This document shows positions 61,060 through 64,000 of a stretch of DNA of 64,000 nt, piece by piece; the stretch's first letter is position 1; every line of letters begins with the position of its first letter. The translations under genes were made by a program, and so were the position numbers. Below the pieces are notes generated by a model. The model did not search any database. It was not told the DNA's origin and saw only the letters and a list, made by a program, of their open reading frames with translations. The DNA comes from Hymenobacter norwichensis DSM 15439 (GTDB lineage Bacteria > Bacteroidota > Bacteroidia > Cytophagales > Hymenobacteraceae): positions 248,001 to 312,000 of the forward strand of contig NZ_ATVL01000012.1 of NCBI RefSeq assembly GCF_000420705.1, in the 5' to 3' direction.

Positions 61060-62576
61060 TAGGCCGGTTTTTTCTTGTTGATAAGCGGAAGCGTGAACCA
61101 GTGGAAACCGTCACGCGCAATAAGGGCTTCCGCCGATTCGGGACCCCACGAGTCGGCCGAGTAGTTAGGGAAGTTGAGGCTCTTGCGGTTCTGCCAGGTG
61201 TTCAGAATCGGCATAATCAGGTCCCAGGCTTCTTCCACTTGGTCGCCGCGCATGAACAGCGTTTGGTCGCCGAGCATGGTATCGAGCAGCAGCGTTTCGT
61301 AGGCTTCCGGCGCTTGGTTGGTGTAGGTGCCTTTGTAGTCGAACACCATGTCCACGGTGTTCAGTACCATATCCAAGCCGGGGCGCTTGGCTTGCACCTG
61401 CAACCGGATGCTCATTTCGGGCTGAATGCTGATGATGAGGCGGTTGTGGCTGATATTGTCGGCCGCCTCGGCCGGGAACATGAAGTGCGGCACATCCTTG
61501 AACTGAATGGTAATAACGGAGGCCGACTGGTGCATACGCTTGCCAGTGCGCAGGTAGAACGGTACGCCTTGCCAGCGCCAGTTATCCACGAAAAACTTCA
61601 CCGCCGCGAAGGTTTCGGTGTTGGATTCCGAGCCCAGCTCGTCGCGGTAGCCGGGCACTTCCTTGCCCTCAATCCAGCCGCTGCCGTACTGCCCGCGCAC
61701 CGTAGAAAGGCGCACATCTTCGGGCGAAAACCGGCGCATGGCGCGCATTACGTCCACTTTGCGGTTGCGCACTTCCTCAGCGTTGAAGCTGATGGGCGGC
61801 TCCATGGCCACAATGCACAGCAGCTGCAACAGGTGGTTCTGAATCATGTCGCGCAGGGCGCCGGAACCGTCGTAGTAGCCGGCCCGCTCACCGGCCCCGA
61901 GCTGCTCGGTCACCGAAATCTGCACGTGGTCGATATAGTTGCGGTTCCAGGTGGGCTCCAGGATGGCGTTGGCAAACCGGAACGCCATGATGTTCTGCAC
62001 GGTTTCCTTGCCCAGGTAATGGTCGATGCGGTAAATCTGCCGCTCGTTGAAGATGCGCGTTAGGAGCTGGTTCAACGACTTCGCCGATTCTAAATCGTGC
62101 CCAAACGGCTTCTCAATCACAATGCGGGTACGCTCCGCATCCTTGGTGAGCTTGCTCTTGGCCAGGTTTTCGGCAATGATGGGGAAGAAATTGGGCGCCA
62201 CCGCCAGGTAGTAAATCACGTTGGCGCGGGTGTGCCACTCGGTTTCGTGCTGCTGAATCCGGACACCGAATTCCTTGTAGGTTTCGGCGTCGTTCAAGTC
62301 GGAAGCCTGGTAAAACAAGCTCTGGGAGAAGATGTCCCACTGCTCGGGCTTCACCTTGCCGCTGCGCGAAAATTGGTTGATATCCTTCAGCAGATTGGCG
62401 CGAAACTCTTCGTCCTTGAGCTTGGTGCGGCCCGTGCCGATGATGGAGAACTGCTTGGGCAGCCAGCCTTCTAGGTACAGATTATAGAGGGCCGGTGCCA
62501 GCTTGCGCGCGTTCAGGTCGCCGGTGCCGCCAAAAATGACGAAGATGGTCGGCTGGATTTTCTCGTTGGTATTCAT
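61059..62576 (-). CDS. zwf: Glucose-6-phosphate 1-dehydrogenase
   Basis: Oxidises glucose 6-phosphate to 6-phosphogluconolactone with NADP reduction. The 505-residue protein has the cofactor site FVIFGGTGDLNARKLAPAL, EKPFGHDLESAKSLN, the active-site motif RIDHYLGKETVQNIM and the C-terminal KRPGLDMVLN region. The first glycine-rich motif reads GGTGDL, where many enzymes have GASGDL, which is common in Bacteroidota. The gene starts 42 bases after gnd and overlaps pgl by one base. Confidence 0.95.
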   Translation of the reverse strand: MNTNEKIQPTIFVIFGGTGDLNARKLAPALYNLYLEGWLPKQFSIIGTGRTKLKDEEFRANLLKDINQFSRSGKVKPEQWDIFSQSLFYQASDLNDAETYKEFGVRIQQHETEWHTRANVIYYLAVAPNFFPIIAENLAKSKLTKDAERTRIVIEKPFGHDLESAKSLNQLLTRIFNERQIYRIDHYLGKETVQNIMAFRFANAILEPTWNRNYIDHVQISVTEQLGAGERAGYYDGSGALRDMIQNHLLQLLCIVAMEPPISFNAEEVRNRKVDVMRAMRRFSPEDVRLSTVRGQYGSGWIEGKEVPGYRDELGSESNTETFAAVKFFVDNWRWQGVPFYLRTGKRMHQSASVITIQFKDVPHFMFPAEAADNISHNRLIISIQPEMSIRLQVQAKRPGLDMVLNTVDMVFDYKGTYTNQAPEAYETLLLDTMLGDQTLFMRGDQVEEAWDLIMPILNTWQNRKSLNFPNYSADSWGPESAEALIARDGFHWFTLPLINKKKPA

Positions 62577-62618
62577 GCCTGTTGAGTTGCTTGACAGATG
62601 ACGGGTGCGAAGGAGAAC

Positions 62619-64000
62619 CTACTTGTTGGGCGTTACGGGTTCCTCGTTTTTGCCTTCTTCCACCTGCGCATCTTCTTTGTTTTCAGCATCTTCGTGCTTT
62701 GGCGTCCACTGAGTGTGGAACACGCCTTCGTGCCCGATCAACTCGTATGTGTGCGCCCCGAAAAAGTCGCGCTGGGCCTGAATGAGGTTGGAAGGCATCC
62801 GGGCGCTGCGGAAAATATCGAAATAACTGAGCGCCGAAGCGTAGCCGGGAACGGCAATGCCGGCGGCTACGGCCGCACCTACCACAGTGCGGGCACCGGG
62901 TACCACTTCCTGCACCAAGCGCTGTACTTGCTCATCGAGCAGCAGGTGCGCAAGGTCGGGTGTGCTTTGGTAAGCGTTGAAAATGTCGTTCAAGAAGCTG
63001 GAGCGGATGATGCAGCCGCCGCGCCAGATTTTGGCAATTTCATCCAGTTTCAACTCGTAGCCATACTCCTCTGAGGCCTTCGCCAGCATGTGCATGCCCT
63101 GGGCGTAGCTGATCATCATGCTGAAGTAGAACGCCTGCTCCAGGCTGGCCAGGAATTCTTCCTGGTTCACGTCCAGCCCGGTATCGTCGTTCTGGCTGTA
63201 CAGGCCGGCCAGCTGCTCCCGTAGCGCCTTGAAGCGCGAAGCGTCGCGCATCGACACGGCTGTATCGATGGTTGGGATGGGCGCGGTGAGGTCCATGGCA
63301 ATCTGGGAGGTCCATTTGCCGGTGCCTTTCGAGCGGGCCTCGTCCTTGATATCGTCGAGCAGCAGGTGGTCGGTATCGGGCGCTATATACTTGAAGATGT
63401 CCTTGGTGATGTCGATGAGGAAGGACTGCAAGCGGCCCTCGTTCCACTTGGCAAATACCTGCCCAATGGCCTCGTTGTCCATCTTCAAGCCTTTTTTCAG
63501 GACTTCGTAGGTTTCGGCAATCAGCTGCATCAAGCCGTACTCGATGCCATTGTGCACCATCTTCACGAAGTGGCCCGCCGCGCCCGGCCCGATGTAGGTC
63601 ACGCAGGGCGCACCATCTACCTTGGCAGCTACGGCTTCCAGCATCGGCCGCATGGTTTCGTAGGCTTGCTTGTCGCCGCCGGGCATCATGCTCGGGCCGA
63701 AACGGGCACCTTCTTCACCGCCCGAAATACCCATGCCAAAGAAGTGCAGGCCCTCGGCTTCCAGCGCCTTATCGCGCCGCTCGGTGTCGGTGAAATGGGA
63801 GTTGCCGCCGTCGATGATGATGTCGCCTTGGCTGAGCAACGGCCGTAGCTCGTCGATAACGCTGTCCACGATTTTGCCGGCGGGCACCAGCATCATAATG
63901 GAGCGGGGCGTTGCTAGGCTCTGAATAAACTCGGGGAGGGTGGAAAAGCCCTGCACGGGTAGGCCTTCGCCTTCTTCGCCCAGCAGCTGCACTTTGCTGG
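62619..64000 (-). CDS. gnd: 6-phosphogluconate dehydrogenase, decarboxylating (5' end outside the window)
   Basis: Oxidative decarboxylation of 6-phosphogluconate to ribulose 5-phosphate with NADP reduction. The visible 460 codons run past the window edge, and the N-terminal dinucleotide motif is missing because the gene is cut, not broken. Present motifs are IIDGGNSHFTDTERRDKAL, FGMGISGGEEGARFGPSMMPGG and VKMVHNGIEYGLMQLIAE (catalytic Lys/Asn region). The C-terminal helical domain has the typical ending HTQW followed by a Lys/Glu-rich tail of about 25 residues beyond the usual end. It is the first visible gene of gnd-zwf-pgl. Confidence 0.94.
   Translation of the reverse strand, partial: SKVQLLGEEGEGLPVQGFSTLPEFIQSLATPRSIMMLVPAGKIVDSVIDELRPLLSQGDIIIDGGNSHFTDTERRDKALEAEGLHFFGMGISGGEEGARFGPSMMPGGDKQAYETMRPMLEAVAAKVDGAPCVTYIGPGAAGHFVKMVHNGIEYGLMQLIAETYEVLKKGLKMDNEAIGQVFAKWNEGRLQSFLIDITKDIFKYIAPDTDHLLLDDIKDEARSKGTGKWTSQIAMDLTAPIPTIDTAVSMRDASRFKALREQLAGLYSQNDDTGLDVNQEEFLASLEQAFYFSMMISYAQGMHMLAKASEEYGYELKLDEIAKIWRGGCIIRSSFLNDIFNAYQSTPDLAHLLLDEQVQRLVQEVVPGARTVVGAAVAAGIAVPGYASALSYFDIFRSARMPSNLIQAQRDFFGAHTYELIGHEGVFHTQWTPKHEDAENKEDAQVEEGKNEEPVTPNK

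Noticed and set aside
61101..62063. 320-codon plus-strand open frame antisense to zwf
   Set aside because: zwf is unambiguous and the antisense translation has no family character.

Overview
This 64 kb window is a chromosomal segment of a GC-rich member of the Bacteroidota, most likely Hymenobacter or a close relative (Cytophagales). The evidence is two SusC/SusD pairs, secreted proteins with type IX secretion C-terminal domains, Bacteroidota promoter elements of the TTTG-N19-21-TAnnTTTG type, poor Shine-Dalgarno sequences, and the general look of the proteins. Taxonomy is inferred from sequence character only. There is no rRNA, CRISPR array, phage or intact insertion sequence.

Layout. 1-10 kb is mostly housekeeping: an FtsX-type permease, an M23 peptidase, a PaaE-like flavoprotein reductase, an M3 oligopeptidase, thiL and rlmD, with a perfect 50-bp-arm inverted repeat after the oligopeptidase gene. 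10-17.4 kb carries two large type IX-secreted proteins built from PKD/Ig-like and GEVED modules. 17.5-26.5 kb holds an SDR oxidoreductase, a TPR/SH3 membrane protein, tRNA-Lys(UUU), a tandem pair of paralogous secreted proteins, several lipoproteins including a SIMPL-domain protein, and a decayed SHOCT-domain gene. 26.5-33.8 kb is SusC-SusD followed by an M14 metallopeptidase. 35-36.7 kb is an NAD(P)-binding oxidoreductase divergent from a frameshifted TetR-type regulator, with overlapping palindromic operators between them. 37-38.7 kb is a pectate lyase-like protein.

The most interesting block is 38.7-47.8 kb: nine genes on the minus strand with short gaps. They encode a GMC-family dehydrogenase with a CxxxxxCxxxC iron-sulfur-type motif, its Tat-type lipoprotein small subunit (gluconate 2-dehydrogenase subunit 3 family), a lipoprotein cytochrome c, a DUF1080 (3-keto-disaccharide hydrolase family) protein, three xylose-isomerase-like TIM-barrel proteins (two with Tat signals), a Gfo/Idh/MocA oxidoreductase and a NupG-like transporter. 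Together they read as a periplasmic 3-keto-glycoside pathway: oxidise a glycoside at C3, pass the electrons to cytochrome c, cleave or isomerise the keto-sugar, import it and reduce it.

48.3-59.3 kb is an alpha-glucan utilisation locus: GH13, SusC and SusD on the minus strand, and a membrane-bound SusR-like (DUF6377-type) regulator and a GH65 enzyme on the plus strand. A perfect 16-bp LacI-family-type operator sits in the divergent promoter region and a degenerate second copy lies upstream of SusC. 59.4-64 kb encodes the pentose phosphate pathway: rpiA on the plus strand facing gnd-zwf-pgl on the minus strand, with gnd cut by the window edge. Two related palindromic repeats (29.3 and 60.2 kb) and a MITE-like inverted repeat (10.1 kb) are probably dispersed genomic repeats.
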